Shown in pieces: positions 1-11,589 of a stretch of DNA of 64,000 nucleotides; the stretch's first letter is position 1; each line of letters opens with the position of its first letter. The notes under the pieces were generated by a model, which saw only the letters and a list, made by a program, of their open reading frames with translations, was not told where the DNA came from and searched no databases. Position numbers and translations under genes: made by a program. The DNA is from Heliocidaris erythrogramma (lineage: Eukaryota > Echinodermata > Echinoidea > Camarodonta > Echinometridae). The stretch spans positions 40,309,663 through 40,373,662 of the forward strand of contig CM046855.1 of assembly GCA_025617745.1 (NCBI GenBank), given 5' to 3'.

Positions 1-650
1 CTATTATATTCTCCCTTCTTTTCTTTCTTTCTTTCTACCCATCTGTACTTTATTTATGACTCTGGGCCTATCCAAAACGAGCTATGCTTCACTTTAGGCC
101 CTTTCTCTATAAAGAATATAAATCATGGGATTTGTCTCATATATGCATTTGTTGTTGCATTATGTATGTCATTTGAAAGTGTATGATTTGTATATGGATT
201 GATTAGTGGAAAAATGAAATAAAGTGAAAAAATGGAAATATGAAATCCTCCAAATCATCGTGAGGAATCCACCTGTGTTGGTGATATTACAGTTTTGCAG
301 GATAAATTTCACATAATTTTGACTTTGGAAATACAATTATTAAAATGTGTGGATGATTAAAAACATAAGTGGCTTAGAGTATGCTTAGAAAAACCAACAC
401 AAAAGCCTTGATATGTAAGACAAGTTGATTTTTTTTTCTATCCTAGAATGCTGTCACGTTGACTTGATAATCATGACGTTGCATTAACTCTAAAAAAATG
501 ATCTGACTCGACATTCTTTTTTCATGTTGCATGGTATTTTTTGTATTCCAGCAAAATTCAGACCTAGAATTGCTCTAGATACAACATTGTTGTATGGTGG
601 CTCTTTCAGTCATGTTTATTGTGTTTTTTTTTTTAAATTTAATTTTCCAG
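1..650. other. Intronic or 5' flanking DNA, no clear gene
   Basis: AT-rich sequence upstream of the first exon I can support. One possible exon lies at about 556-602, after a polypyrimidine tract ending in CAG. It reads AKFRPRIALDTTLLYGG, which loosely resembles the strand before the DNDFEV segment in CBM9-like proteins. It lacks the usual WDD motif and has a poor donor, so I do not include it in the gene model. Confidence 0.35.
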
Positions 651-3600
651 TGTTCAAAGACAATGATTTTGAGGTAAGCACTTTCAAGTTTTTACCACCA
701 TGCATTCATTCTTACAAAAGATAGCTAATGAATACAATATTTCTGTGGTATTTTTCAAGTATATAAATATTCCTTTTCAGCTTCTTTAAGGGGCAGTCCA
801 CCCTGATATTAAGTCAGTTGTATTAAAAGAAAAAAAAATGAAAATAAATCAGTGAAAGTTTTAGGAAAATTTAACCAAGGATATAAGAAAGTTTATTATT
901 TTCAAAGTTGCAATCAATAAAATGCACTTTATAAATATTTGTAGTAAAGATTTCATAAATTTCCATTTTCTTTGTTATTAATGAAGGAATAGATCTACTT
1001 CATATAGGGGGTATATTAAAAGATTAGTGCTTGTAAAGTAAGTAAAAACTATGCACTGTCCGATATTCAAAATCTAAAGAAACAAAGAAATACATGTATA
1101 TCTTTTCTGATAGTATGGAAAGTTTCAACCCAATCCATTTAGTACTTCACAGTGTATGCCAGGGAGTTTTGATTCACCCTTGTGCGACAAACAAAAGGAC
1201 ACAGATTAGGTGCTCTTGAATGGTCACTCTTCTTTAGAGCCTGTTTTCTCTATTGTTTGGTCATTAGCCTGTCGGACACGTTGACATTCTCATTGTAATT
1301 TACAAGGGTTTGTTTAGTCCATACAAAACAAGTTATTTTAAAATCTAAGCTTTCAAACTTGAAATTTTTAAAAATCCAAATTTCCGACTTATTGGTAGTT
1401 TTGTGGTGGAGGGTCACATTTAAGCCAACTAAGTGCCATAGTGGACTCAACTTGAAAAGGTATCTTTGTTACATTTCTTTGCTTATTTATTTTTTAAACT
1501 TAATTTGCTATTGACTCCTAATTTGGACATTGTATTTTCATCTTGAAGGTGTTTACAGATCCAGATGGAAGCACACACTGGTAAGTACACAGTTATCAAG
1601 ACCACTGATAAGGGATGAAGGTGGGGGTCCTAGAATCTCCTTTTCCCCTCTCCCTTTTCACTTTTTCTCTTTTTTTTTTTTTTTTAATTTTTTTCCTTTT
1701 GTTTGTTTATTTTTTTGCCATATGGAGGAGGGGGCTGCCCCCTCCTCTATCTTTGCCATGGTATGAGAGCAAATTAATGAGCACAAGATAGGGAATCATG
1801 TTGGACATCTTTAAATTTCTTTGCTTATTGTTCAACTGTTTATACATTTTCTACCCAAATCTTTGTCCGTTTTTGCTTGGCAGGTATAAGGAGTTTGAAA
1901 TCAATGCTATCAACACAACATGGGACCTCATCTTAAATAAGGTGAGTGGATGTTGGTAATTGAACAAATTTCTTTGCTTATTGTTCAACTGTTTATACAT
2001 ATCCGCACAAAAAGAAATCAGACTGCTATACATATGCTTTAGGGCAACAGCGTAATGGACATGAACGTCAGACCCATTTTTAGTTACTTAAGATAGTTTT
2101 AAGCCAAATCCAATGTCATAGAACATATTTCATTAAATGAATCAGACACATTTGACTATCAGGAACATAAACAGGAAATTTCAGAGTATTCCACTGAATA
2201 GTTGAAGAGAAAATAGGCTCTTTGTAACCGTAATAGACATGAAACAAATTGGACGAGGATTCCTCGCTCCTGTGAATAGTTTGACAAAAATTATTGGGGG
2301 GACTCAAGGAGTCTAATTTAGGTATTTAGCTCATTAGGATCAATAAATAGGTAGAATTAAAATACATCTTTCAACTACCTTTATTTTAGGGGAGAGGTTT
2401 CCTTTAACTGCAGCTATGTAGGCTGTAGGTTATAACCATTTTTTGAATGCTTGTTTTATTCAGCCTTACCTAAATGGCGGTTTTGCAAACAGCAGTTTTG
2501 AGATGAGCGGTCTTCAGAGTGCCATTTACGTTGATGGACCTATCAACGATCCGCTACATGAAGGTATTATTCTGCATTTTGCATTATGTGGCATTATGTT
2601 TACGGATTGTCTGTTAGCCTTGTTAACGCGATATGTCAAGAAATATTTGAGGTATGAACTTCCAACTTGGTGCTACTATGTATCACCATGGGAAGACAAT
2701 CTAATTAGATTTTGAGTAACATAGGTCAAAGGTCACAGGGCAATTTCTGAAATTTCAGGTGTTAGCCTCGTTAACGCAATATCTCAAGAACCATTTGAGG
2801 TATAACTCCACACTTGGTACTAGTATGTATCACCATAGGAAGATGATCTAATTTGATTTAGTGGTATGTATGTCACAGTTCAAAGGTATTAAAGGTCAAT
2901 ACTGAAATTGCAGGGTTAAGCCCCTCGATCTCTACCACGTGAATATAGCATTGCACGCGTGTCACAGTACGTGGAACACCGTCTGCTGTGTACGATTCCA
3001 GTGTACTCCTAAGCGAAAGATACGTGATTTGATTTTTTATTTTAAAAAGACATTATACTGATTGTTACTTTCAATCGCCTTTAGAATTTGTTAGGATAAA
3101 CTTGTTTTGCCTGTTTTTTCAGTTAATTTGTGGAAATGACTTGAAGCAGTACAGCAGCGATATTTTTCTGCGAGCCCAAAAATGGCAACCGGCCGCATCA
3201 AACGTAGGTTGCTTTATCCACTGGTAGAGATTGGTGGTTTAGCCTCCATAACGTGATATCTCAAGAACCATTGAGGTATGAACTTCAAACTTGGTGGTAT
3301 TATGTATCCCTGTAGGAAGGTGATCTGATTAGATTTTGGGGTACGTAGGTCAAAGGTCAAGTGTGAACTTCAAACTGGGGCTAGTATGCATCACTGTAGT
3401 AAGACAAACTGATAAGATTTTGTGGTAAGTCGAAGGTCATAGAGGTCATTTACCATGAAATATCAGGTTTTTGGCCTCCTTATTGCAATATCTCATGAAC
3501 AATTTGAGCCATTAACTTCAAACTTGGTACCAGTATGCATCACCATATTGAGGCGAACGAATTAGGTTTTTTTTACGTACATGTAGGTCAAAGGTTGCAG

Positions 3601-6600
3601 AGATCAATATGCCTGAAATTAAAGATTTATTAGTTTTGTTATAACCATATCTTGTATACATGGCTAGGAGGAGATAAGTGATCAGACTTTTGGTTTGTTA
3701 GGTCAAAGGTCAAAGAGATCAATTAACATGTCACTTTAGACTTCTTATTCTGGTTATCACAATATTACAAGAAGAGTTGAGTTGGGAACTTAGAATTTAG
3801 GTGGAGGCATATAGGAGATGCAGTCACATTTAGCTTGTTCCTTCTTTACTTATAAGATCTGAATTGAACAATTTAAAACAACATCTCCTGATTTTCACAT
3901 GCATAATAACATTAAGTAGGAGGTTGGATTACAGAAATTTTTGTGACAGCGTGGTCAAAATCACCAAATGTGGCATGAACACTTTCTGTGACTTACCAAT
4001 CAATATTAGCTGAAAAGCCCGTGCAAATTTTCAAAGGCATTCGTGTAAAACACAAAAACCCAAGATGGCTGCCATCTAGTACATATATATGATATACCTC
4101 CCATCCACACACCTACCAACACCACACTTCATATTCCTTCAAAATTTCCATTTATACTTTTTTTAATTTGAGAAACGAACATCTCTCATATTTCACCTAA
4201 AAATCTGTTAAATGCATCTACAACTTCTGTGGTGGTTTATAATAATAATAATAATGATAGCTACATTTATATTGCGCATGTATCCATCCTAGGGGATGCT
4301 CAAGGCGCCTACAAAGTACTGTTATTACCCTTGCTTTAGCCCATATATGATATATATATATATATATATATATATGATATGATATGATCATATGATCATA
4401 TGATATATGATTGCAATGCAAAATAATTGGAAGAATACATGTTTTGTTGATATTTGACTAAATGTGGACTTAATTCTATATTCATGTCTGTAGACTATGC
4501 CAACCTAGGGCTCTCACACAAATCATTGTTGTGACATCTGATGAGGCCACCTTGACTATTAAATTAATTAATAAGTCAATGATTAAGCAAATAAATGAAT
4601 AAACACATAAATATGTAAATGAATAAACAAAATCTCTACTTTTTTCTGTTTCTTTGTGACGGCCTTTCTCAACCTGCACAGTGCAGTTGGCCTTTCCTTG
4701 TGACCTAGTTTCTCATGTGCTTAGAGTGAGCTAGAAGGGCGTTAATTCTTTGTTAAAATATATGAGTTATTGCCCATTCTAGCTCTGTACAGATGATTTA
4801 TTTCCATGTAGTATAACTCATCAACCCTTTTGTGTAATTTATTACCCACTAGTGTACTTGAGGCCATCTCTGCTCTTCAGTGCTTCGAGCATTGCCACTC
4901 GATTCCTTATTAGTGAAATATGCGGGTTTCAAATAGAATATTTCATTTCATTCATGAATGTTGAACAATAGTCATTTGCAGATATGAATGAAGGTTTTCT
5001 CAAAAGGGCATCCATATTGGGGTTTTGGTGTTAGATCACAACTCATTTAAACAAATATAGACACTTATATGCTACTGCAAACATTGCCCTTTAATCAACA
5101 TACAATTCGAATTCAATTCAAGTAATTTTTTTTCTATATGTTAAAAACAAATTTATCCTTTTGAATGGTTATATTGAATTTAAGATGTGGAGATAAAGGA
5201 TTTTAAATGTAACTTATTTGTCTCAAATATTAGGTTATATCAGTCTCTGATATGTGTGGCCAAACTATTGAAATGTCAGTTTAAGAACAATAATTAAAAT
5301 TTAGTCATTTGAGTGGATTCTCTGTATAATTGAACCCCTAACTATAAAAGTTGCTTAATGTTTAATGCTCTCTATATATCCACTAGACAACTACTGGACT
5401 GTTGAACTGGCACTGCCTCTTCAGAGTTTGGTCACCAATGACAGTGTAGCGAGGGCTCCTCCAAAGAATGGAGATCAATGGAGAATAAATTTTAGCAGGT
5501 TAGTGTGAATAATAGCTTTATGAATAAGAAAAAAAAAATAACACATATTCAGTTAATTTTTTTGTTGTGATTCACATAGAATCTTCAGCTACTAAAGAAT
5601 AACAAATACGAATTTGAAGAGAATTAAATACCTTATTAAAGTTCTTTTTTAAAATGTAACAATTGGTGACTGATTCTTTATCTCTACATTTAGATCCTAA
5701 AAGTTGATTACATGTAGTAACCTATTTTTGGGAATTTTTTTTTTTACATAAATGCACAACTGAACATTGTGTGTCAAAGTTCCTGCTAATTATCTTGTAT
5801 TTGCCTAAACTTTACTGGTTACAAATTTTGTACAGTGGAACCTCGTTATAACAAACTCCTAGGGACCAAGGAAATTACCTCTTTATATCAAAACCTTGTT
5901 ATATCAGGGCTAAAAAACAATAGAATACAAAGAAGTGGGACCAGCAAAATTACCTTGTTATGAAGAGTTTGTTACAACAGTGTTCTTTATCATTCCTATT
6001 TGTAAAGGCATTTTTTTGTAGGAAAATCAGATTTAAATTAAAATTTCTCTAAGTTTCTTTAATAAGTGAAGTGTATAATTTCTATTATGGTTTATAAATA
6101 AAATATATATTCTGATTTTTAGTGGTTTGAAATCTGATCCTTGTGGGATGTGTGTATATTATTGGATATAATGTAATTAAACTTCATTTTTATTTTCAAA
6201 ATATGATCTGTTAGTGGCTTTAGTATTGACAAAAATGCCTTTCATAATTTAGTTACTTCAGAATTTAGTTACAAATGACATACACATATATGTGATTTCA
6301 TACTATCGTAAAGATTTATGTATTCTAACATTGGCACCTCTGCCTTTTATGTTTCTTTTAAGAGCTTCAGGAAGTTCTCAAAAGTGGGAGGGGGAGGCTC
6401 TTTAAATTTTAGGTGTTAAAAATAGGCATTGCAATGCATTGTCTCCTGAATTTGACATCTTTGGTTGCTTCACTAACAAAACCTGTACATGCACCAACAT
6501 GATGATTTTTTTTTATGTGTCTCCTTGACAGAGTTGAATGGCATGTTGAAAATGTAGATGGACATTATGAAAAGGTAAACAAAATCTTTATTCAAAAAAT

Positions 6601-9600
6601 GTATACAGTGGAACTGCATTATACAGAATTAACAAACTGTCATTATGATTTACTCCATCCCATCTCGTTATGTACTAGTGTTGTCAAGCCCTGATTCTAA
6701 CAAGAATTCAATATACTGAGGCATTTTCCTAGGTCCAGAGGAATTTGATATAACAATATTTCACTGGGTAAGAGCAAAATTTGTGCATTTAACATCAAAG
6801 GTTTTTACATGTTGAGTTATTGTGATGAGCCTCAAGGGGGTTTAAATATGCATATTTAACCTTCCATTTCACATGTATGATGATGATGCATGTATATCAG
6901 AAAAGTGCTTAGAGACATTGTACATCTATTAACATCTTTAACTCTAGAAATTATTAAAGGTCAGAATTAAGAAAAACAAAAATGGTATAACAAGGAACTC
7001 ACTTTTCTTATGTTTGCTCATAATTTAAAAGAATGCTGAATAAATCTTTTTATATTCACCGTTCTTTTTATGCATTCTTTACGGACTGTAGTAAATCTGT
7101 TGTTGAGACCCTTGTGTAGGTTGAAATCACCTTTTTGAATGTGGCCCCCCTCTCCCAAATAAATATTGCTGTCTTTTTGTTAATTGATGCCACCAGGTAC
7201 CTGGGCTACCGGAGGACAACTGGGTGTGGTCTCCTCAGTATGCCATCAACATGCATCTTCCTGAGAGGTACGCACAGTAGATCTTGCTCAAGTTTTACAC
7301 CTTCTTCCACCTCCTTCCAAGGGAGAGTTACAGAGATAAAGAGATATAGAGCTAAAGAAAGAGAGAGAGAGAGAGATAGAGAAAGAGAGAGGGGGTGAAG
7401 GAGAGGGAGAGAGAGAGGGGGGGTGAAAGACGGAGAAAGAATGAGAGAAAGAGAGAGAGGGGAGGAAGTGAGAGATAGAGGGACAGAGATTGAGGGAGGA
7501 AGAGATAAAAACATATATAGAGAGTCGGGGAATGAGTCACAGAGATAGTGGCAAAGAGAGTGACAAAGCGAGGGTCAAAGCGAGGGTGAAGGCATAGTAA
7601 GAGAGTGAAAGTAATGAAATGATCTTGTAGAGAAGGACTACCATAACTATGGATGAATAAGAATACTGGAAAGAATGGAAACATAGGTTGAAAAGGTGTT
7701 TTGACATTTATTGCTAGGATTGGTGCAAAACTCTATTCATTCTTAATGTTTATTATGAATGAGAGAAATGAAAAGGGTTTGTATCGGTCCTTGGACAAAA
7801 ATTTGTTAAGATACTTCCAATTTTGTTCCCATTCACCCTATTTCATGGTGCTAGTAAAGAGGTGCTAAGCTTCACTTGATGGGGTTACAATCTACATGCC
7901 ATATAGCCCTCTAATAAAAGAAAAAATTATTGTATTTATGAATGAACAAATTGTATTTTCAATCACTTCACATGTTTTGTAAATCTGTTTGGATAAAATT
8001 GATTTATGAAATAGGACATACATGCTTCTTTTTCAAAATATCTGGATCATTCATGGCACATCATTCAGTTCCGCAAAGATGCCGTCAATCTTACATTTCT
8101 GTAGACACTCTGTACATGCCCTTTACAACATTGATAGATTATCTTTTTCGCCATTCTTGTTCAATGATAGATGGGGCATCATTCAATTCAGCACTGATGC
8201 AGTCAACCAGACAAAGTTTCAGCGAGACTCCAACTGGCCAGTCTACACCAGCCTAGTAGCAGTCTACAATGCTGAAAAGGTAATGATGACGACGACGATG
8301 ATGATGATGATAATGAGGTGCTCCCACATGTGCTCCAGCGACAATTTTTCTTGGGATTATTTCGTCAGAGATATAGGGTTTGGGTTAGGATTGTAATTTG
8401 ACTTATGCAAAGTAAGAGGACACACCAGCATAAGGAGGTACATTTAAAGTAAGCAGAATTTTGAGACGGTCATACGATTAATGATATTTGAAAAATAATG
8501 TTGGTAAATGCTGTAGAGAATGGTAGTAATGAATAAGCAGAGGTATATTGGAGGTGCATTCTTCCTGGTAAGCCTGGCTAGCACGGTGTCATTTTGATTG
8601 CATCATTACCTGCGCTAATCAAGCCTGTGAAGGCAATTGACCCTTAGGACAAAAAAAAAAATTGTTGTATTAGCGTAACCCGCCCGACCCTAAAAATGTC
8701 GCCGACCCTAGGTTTTTTTTGGTTTTTTTGGCTATCGATATCGCGTATCGTGCTGCCTTTGCGATCACGATCGCGATCGAAAAACCCGAAAGTGTTGCGG
8801 ACAGAACTAGCTGCGTGTATTATGTACTATACTGTCGTAAAAAAAAAAAAAAAAAAAAAAAAATCCCGACCTCCCTACCCTATTTTTCAGTGACCTGTTA
8901 CGCCAATACAACAATTTTTTTTTTGTTGGCCTTATGTTAGTTATTAAAAGTATTCTTTGCACTTTTCATTGTGCAATCACTTTTTTAATGATATCTCTCT
9001 TTAATGACACGCAAAAGGCCTTACAAGTTACAGATGCCATTCTAACATCAGCAATTATAAAACGGGTTCAAGAATGTAGCCATCCTGATTAGTCAAATAA
9101 CACCACGTGACCGTGCAAAAAAAGTGATAACATACGGCAAAAAGGCTCTAAACCACGGATGAGCTGCGCGTACGCGTACCTCTGGTGCGTGCAAACGCAA
9201 TGAAATCGCGTAGTTTAATTGTCATTGTAGTGCAGGGATTACATGCGCGCACTGAAACGCGCATGACTTTTGTTGGCTGCGCTTCTGTGGGCTTCTGTGA
9301 TGTCATCCAGGAATAGCAGGAATGGCAGCCTCCATGACTGTGCGACTCTTGGCGTTTCTATGGGGTTCGTAACCATTTATATAGCCTTCAGAATCATATT
9401 GCCGACCCGTTTTATAAAACTATTAATACATGGTTGTGAGTTTGTGCGCTAGTGCGATCTGGCAACACGCAGGTTTTTATCGTGGTGTCAAACACACTCG
9501 GCTTGCGCCTCGTGCGTATATTACACCACGATAAAAAAACTTTGTGTTGCCAGATCGCACCAACGCACTCCCAACCATGTATTAATAGTATAATGACGCC

Positions 9601-10297
9601 TTTTGTAAGTCAGGCTTTAGGGTTCACTGTACATACTAGCTGAACATGAATTGTCTTTGGTGATTGGTTACCTTTAAAATAATAATAATGATTTTGATGG
9701 TACAATAACAGTCTCTAATCAAACGATTGGGTATCACTGAGAATGCTTCCTGATAAATTTACCCTACATTTCAATTTCCCGCCATCTGAAGTTCTTCTCC
9801 ATCCAAGGCTACTTGCTAAAGAACATAAATTGTCTGAACCTACCAGACTACATCAGGAGCAGGATATTGTGAACACTTCCTGACAATTTACCCTACAATA
9901 AACTCTTCCAGACAATTTACCATACATTTAAATTTCTCTGTAAAAGGCTACTTCACAGAGAACATAAATCGAACCTACCAGACTACGTCAGGAGTGGGAT
10001 ATTGAGAACGCTTCCTGACAGTGTACCCTACAGTTTACCCTACAATAAACTCTTCCAGACAATTTACCATACATTTCAATTTCTCTCCATCAGGAATTCT
10101 TCTCTGTACAAGGCTACTTCACTGAGGACATAAATCGTCTGAACATACCAGACTACGTCAGGAGAGGGATGTGTGCTCAGCCCCCTAACATTACCGTCAT
10201 ACAGAACTACAGGTTCACTGCTACGGTTCAACCACTGATCAAGACACTCAAGACTGGACATGTGCAGGATGACCGTCTCATATGGTTCACATCATGA
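651..10297 (+). CDS. CBM9-like carbohydrate-binding domain protein, 3' nine exons
   Basis: Exons 651-673, 1549-1580, 1884-1941, 2464-2563, 5387-5498, 6532-6574, 7197-7267, 8171-8279 and 10094-10297 join in one frame with GT-AG borders, giving about 250 residues and a stop. In order the product shows DNDFEVFTDPDG, YKEFEINAINTTWDL, LNKPYLNGG, WTVELALPLQSL, APPKNGDQWRINFSRVEW, VWSPQYAINMHLPERWG and IIQFS. These are the signature blocks of the CBM9-like domain common in Bacteroidetes-type bacterial proteins. From the family, the fold binds sugars or polysaccharide ends; no catalytic residues are expected. The 5' part (signal peptide, start codon, first strands) is not seen, so the gene is partial here. 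After the domain comes a short tail ending LIWFTS and a TGA. Introns and AT-rich flanks show it is resident in the genome. A bacterial origin is an inference. Confidence 0.8.
786..965. repeat. MITE-type repeat fragment (CCACCCTGATAT family)
   Basis: The block starting GGGGCAGTCCACCCTGATAT and running into a GTGAAAGTTTTAGGAAAAT-type stretch matches the ends of the long inverted-repeat element at 44.88-45.56 kb. It is one end of the same family, in the first intron seen of the CBM9-like gene. Confidence 0.6.
1813..2000. repeat. 35-bp exact direct repeat flanking an exon
   Basis: Bases 1813-1847 and 1966-2000 are identical over 35 bp (TTTCTTTGCTTATTGTTC core). They bracket exon 1884-1941 of the CBM9-like gene. 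The period is 153 bp, so the copies mark a local duplication and could recombine to delete that exon. Confidence 0.85.
2613..3830 (+). repeat. Degenerate ~145-bp tandem repeat carrying DR1 motifs
   Basis: About six diverged units share the order: TTAGCCTCGTTAACGCAATA, then AACTTCAAACTTGGT, then AGTATGTATCACC, then AGGTCAAAGGTCA. Units begin near 2613, 2761, 3238, 3361 (partial), 3469 and 3625, with a worn unit at 3740. Exact AGGTCAAAGGTCA words, the DR1 consensus for RXR/HNF4-type receptors, lie at 2723-2735, 3347-3359 and 3700-3712; a near match is at 3585-3597. The array lies in an intron of the CBM9-like gene and is interrupted by a smaller element at 2928-3231. Confidence 0.8.
2928..3231. 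mobile_element. Short MITE-like insertion in the DR1 array
   Basis: The 10-bp inverted ends ATCTCTACCA (2928-2937) and TGGTAGAGAT (3222-3231) enclose about 300 bp that is unlike the surrounding tandem repeat. I see no clear target duplication. A nonautonomous DNA transposon is the simplest reading. Confidence 0.5.
4235..4400. repeat. (ATA)n-headed interspersed repeat and (TA)n tract
   Basis: An (AAT)n run, the segment GATAGCTACATTTATATTGCGC and a GGATGCTCAAGGCGC stretch resemble the very common invertebrate repeat with a TTTATATAGCGC core. It is followed by (TA)n and CATATGATATGATCATATG microsatellite sequence up to about 4410. Confidence 0.5.
4728..4785. repeat. Small hairpin element, copy 1
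   Basis: GAGCTAGAAGGGC (4728-4740) pairs with GCCCATTCTAGCTC (4772-4785) around a GTTAAAATATATGAGTTATT loop. The loop resembles that of the hairpin at 63917-63981, so the two are copies of one small fold-back family. Confidence 0.5.
5834..6770. repeat. Two copies of a CAGTGGAACCTCGTTATA-type repeat
   Basis: Blocks at about 5834-5990 and 6601-6770 begin TACAGTGGAACYKC and contain repeated GTTATA/TATAAC words (CTCGTTATAACAAA, TTGTTATATCAGGG). They are worn MITE copies in consecutive introns of the CBM9-like gene. Confidence 0.5.
7355..7570. repeat. GA-rich simple repeat
   Basis: A (GA)n/(GGGA)n purine tract just after exon 7197-7267. It yields long but meaningless ORFs on both strands. Confidence 0.9.
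8036..8115 (+). pseudogene. Decayed tandem copy of the following CBM9-like exon
   Basis: GGCACATCATTCAGTTC...GATGCCGTCAATC...ACATTTC lines up with GGGCATCATTCAATTC...GATGCAGTCAACC...ACAAAGTTTC of the real exon at 8171-8279, about 127 bp downstream. The copy has lost the frame and the WG residues and is not needed in the gene model. Confidence 0.65.
8650..8926. mobile_element. MITE with ~30-bp inverted ends
   Basis: The left end (about 8652-8681) and right end (about 8895-8925) both read A-run, then ATTGTTGTATTRGCGTAAC on their own strand. Next inside are GACCCTAAAAATG on the left and a matching AATAGGGTAGGGAGGTCGGG on the complement of the right. The centre holds a CG-rich GATCACGATCGCGATC block and a 25-bp A run. 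Confidence 0.8.
9419..9589. mobile_element. Near-perfect 170-bp fold-back hairpin
   Basis: The arm 9419-9487 (CTATTAATACATGGTTG...GCGATCTGGCAACAC...TTTATCGTGGTGT) is the reverse complement of 9522-9589 apart from a few changes. The loop is about 34 bp. As RNA it would form a stem of nearly 70 bp. Confidence 0.85.
9745..10006 (+). pseudogene. Two decayed tandem copies of the last CBM9-like exon
   Basis: Two units (about 9745-9868 and 9868-10006) each repeat the intron tail TTTACCCTACATTTCAATTTC and the exon start AAGGCTACTT...ACATAAAT...CTACCAGACTACRTCAGGAG. These line up with the intact exon starting at 10094. Both copies have lost frame and acceptor or end in a stop. Unit length is about 125-140 bp. 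Only the third, distal copy is coding. Confidence 0.8.
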
Positions 10298-10918
10298 TGG
10301 AAAGGTATCATTACAAAAAAATGTCCTTTTTACTTTTAAACCTTCCACTATTAAAAGGGTACCAATCAACAAAAGGAAACAAGGGGTTCCATGCTGCCAT
10401 TTTTTTGTGATTGGTTTAATCTCACTTTTTTTTAAATATTTCACACTCCTAAACAAAAGTCATTCTCATGAATGTTTGATAATTTTGATATTTTTAAAGG
10501 ATCATGAAAAAAACAGAATTATATAGATTTTTACATTTCTTTTTGGTATAAATTTTCAGTAGACAGACAGCCCGCAAGAACAAATTGTCAGTTTTATGGG
10601 CCTTCTGTCAAATATTCTGAGGGTTCACTAGACCTACATTGTCGGTTTAGCTGTTGGTCTTGTGGGCAATAGCCTTTTTTAAAAAAAAACATAGTCTGAA
10701 TATTTTGTTAGTGCCAAATAAATGTGATTATTAAATCTGGTACAAATACTGCTGGAAAACTACACCGTATGACAATAACCCCCAAAGAACTGGCCCCTAC
10801 CTTAATTGAGGTATTAAGGGTGTTTTTTCAGGGGAGAATTACATGTACCACCAGTTTACCCCAAAGTCATATAAAGCTCATTGACTGATTTCATTTTCTT
10901 TCAGGAAATTGAGGGTGA

Positions 10919-11573
10919 TGTATCAACACTGGTCTGCTAACTGGTGGTCAAGTCGGAGGGACATACAACAGGCTGGTGGTCAAGAACAAATGGACTGACA
11001 AACGAACTAATAATAGCATACTAGAAGAAAGCGGATGTACCAGTATTGAAGCCCTTATTATCCAAAACAGGCTTCGCTGGGCCGGCCATGTTCTCCGTAT
11101 GGGAAATAACAGACTGACCAAGCTTTAAGGACAGTCTTAAATTCAGTCTGAAGCAGTGCCAGATTAACCCTGAATCTTGGGAAGACTGTGCCAGGGAGAG
11201 AAAGAAATGGAGATCGGTTGTACATCACGGTGTAAAGAAGTTTGAAATTCAAACCAAGAAGCATCGTGATGACATGAGAGCAGCCAGAAAACTCTGTCAG
11301 CAACTTAATTCTAGTGACCAGACGGTCAATTTCATCAGTCCTACCTGCCAGAGGAAATCTCTACAGCCACTCCAAGACACAATGACAAGCAGACATCATA
11401 CTCTGTTCAGAGGGATAGCTTAGAGAGAGAGAGAGGTCAAGAACACTACGGGTCCAGAGGATGATGACAACAAAGCAGTGGACAGGACAGTAGTGGAGAT
11501 TATTGGGCCTGGCTCATCATTTGCTGAAGATAGGACCATATCAGTGACTGATACGGTTATTTGCGTTTCATGA
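10919..11573 (+). pseudogene. Unrecognised ORF remnant split by a LINE fragment
   Basis: If the LINE piece at 10988-11434 and one target copy are removed, one frame stays open across the joint. It reads NTGLLTGGQVGGTYNRLVV, then KNTTGPEDDDNKAVDRTVVE, then IIGPGSSFAEDRTISVTDTV, and ends ICVS with a TGA at 11571-11573. Upstream the frame closes at a TGA (10916-10918) close behind a good acceptor (CAG at 10902-10904). It could be a disrupted last exon, perhaps an alternative end of the CBM9-like gene, or chance. I do not recognise the sequence. Confidence 0.35.
10988..11434 (+). mobile_element. 5'-truncated LINE 3' end with 10-bp target duplication
   Basis: The translation shows SIEALIIQNRLRWAGHVLRM, then after a frameshift WEDCARERKKWRSVV and DDMRAARKLCQQ. 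This is the C-terminal tail typical of endonuclease-reverse transcriptase LINEs. It ends in a short (GA)n tail. GGTCAAGAAC is present on both sides (10978-10987 and 11435-11444) as the target-site duplication. It is dead: truncated and frameshifted. Confidence 0.85.
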
Positions 11574-11589
11574 AAGAGTGATGTCATTT

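Noticed and set aside
7206-7684. Long ORFs over the GA-rich tract
   Set aside because: Low-complexity Ser/Leu/Pro or Arg/Glu reading of a purine repeat; no splice or homology support.
8022-8396. 124-residue ORF covering exon 8171-8279 as a single-exon gene
   Set aside because: Only the part inside the exon matches the family; upstream is a worn exon copy and downstream a (GAT)n run in the intron.
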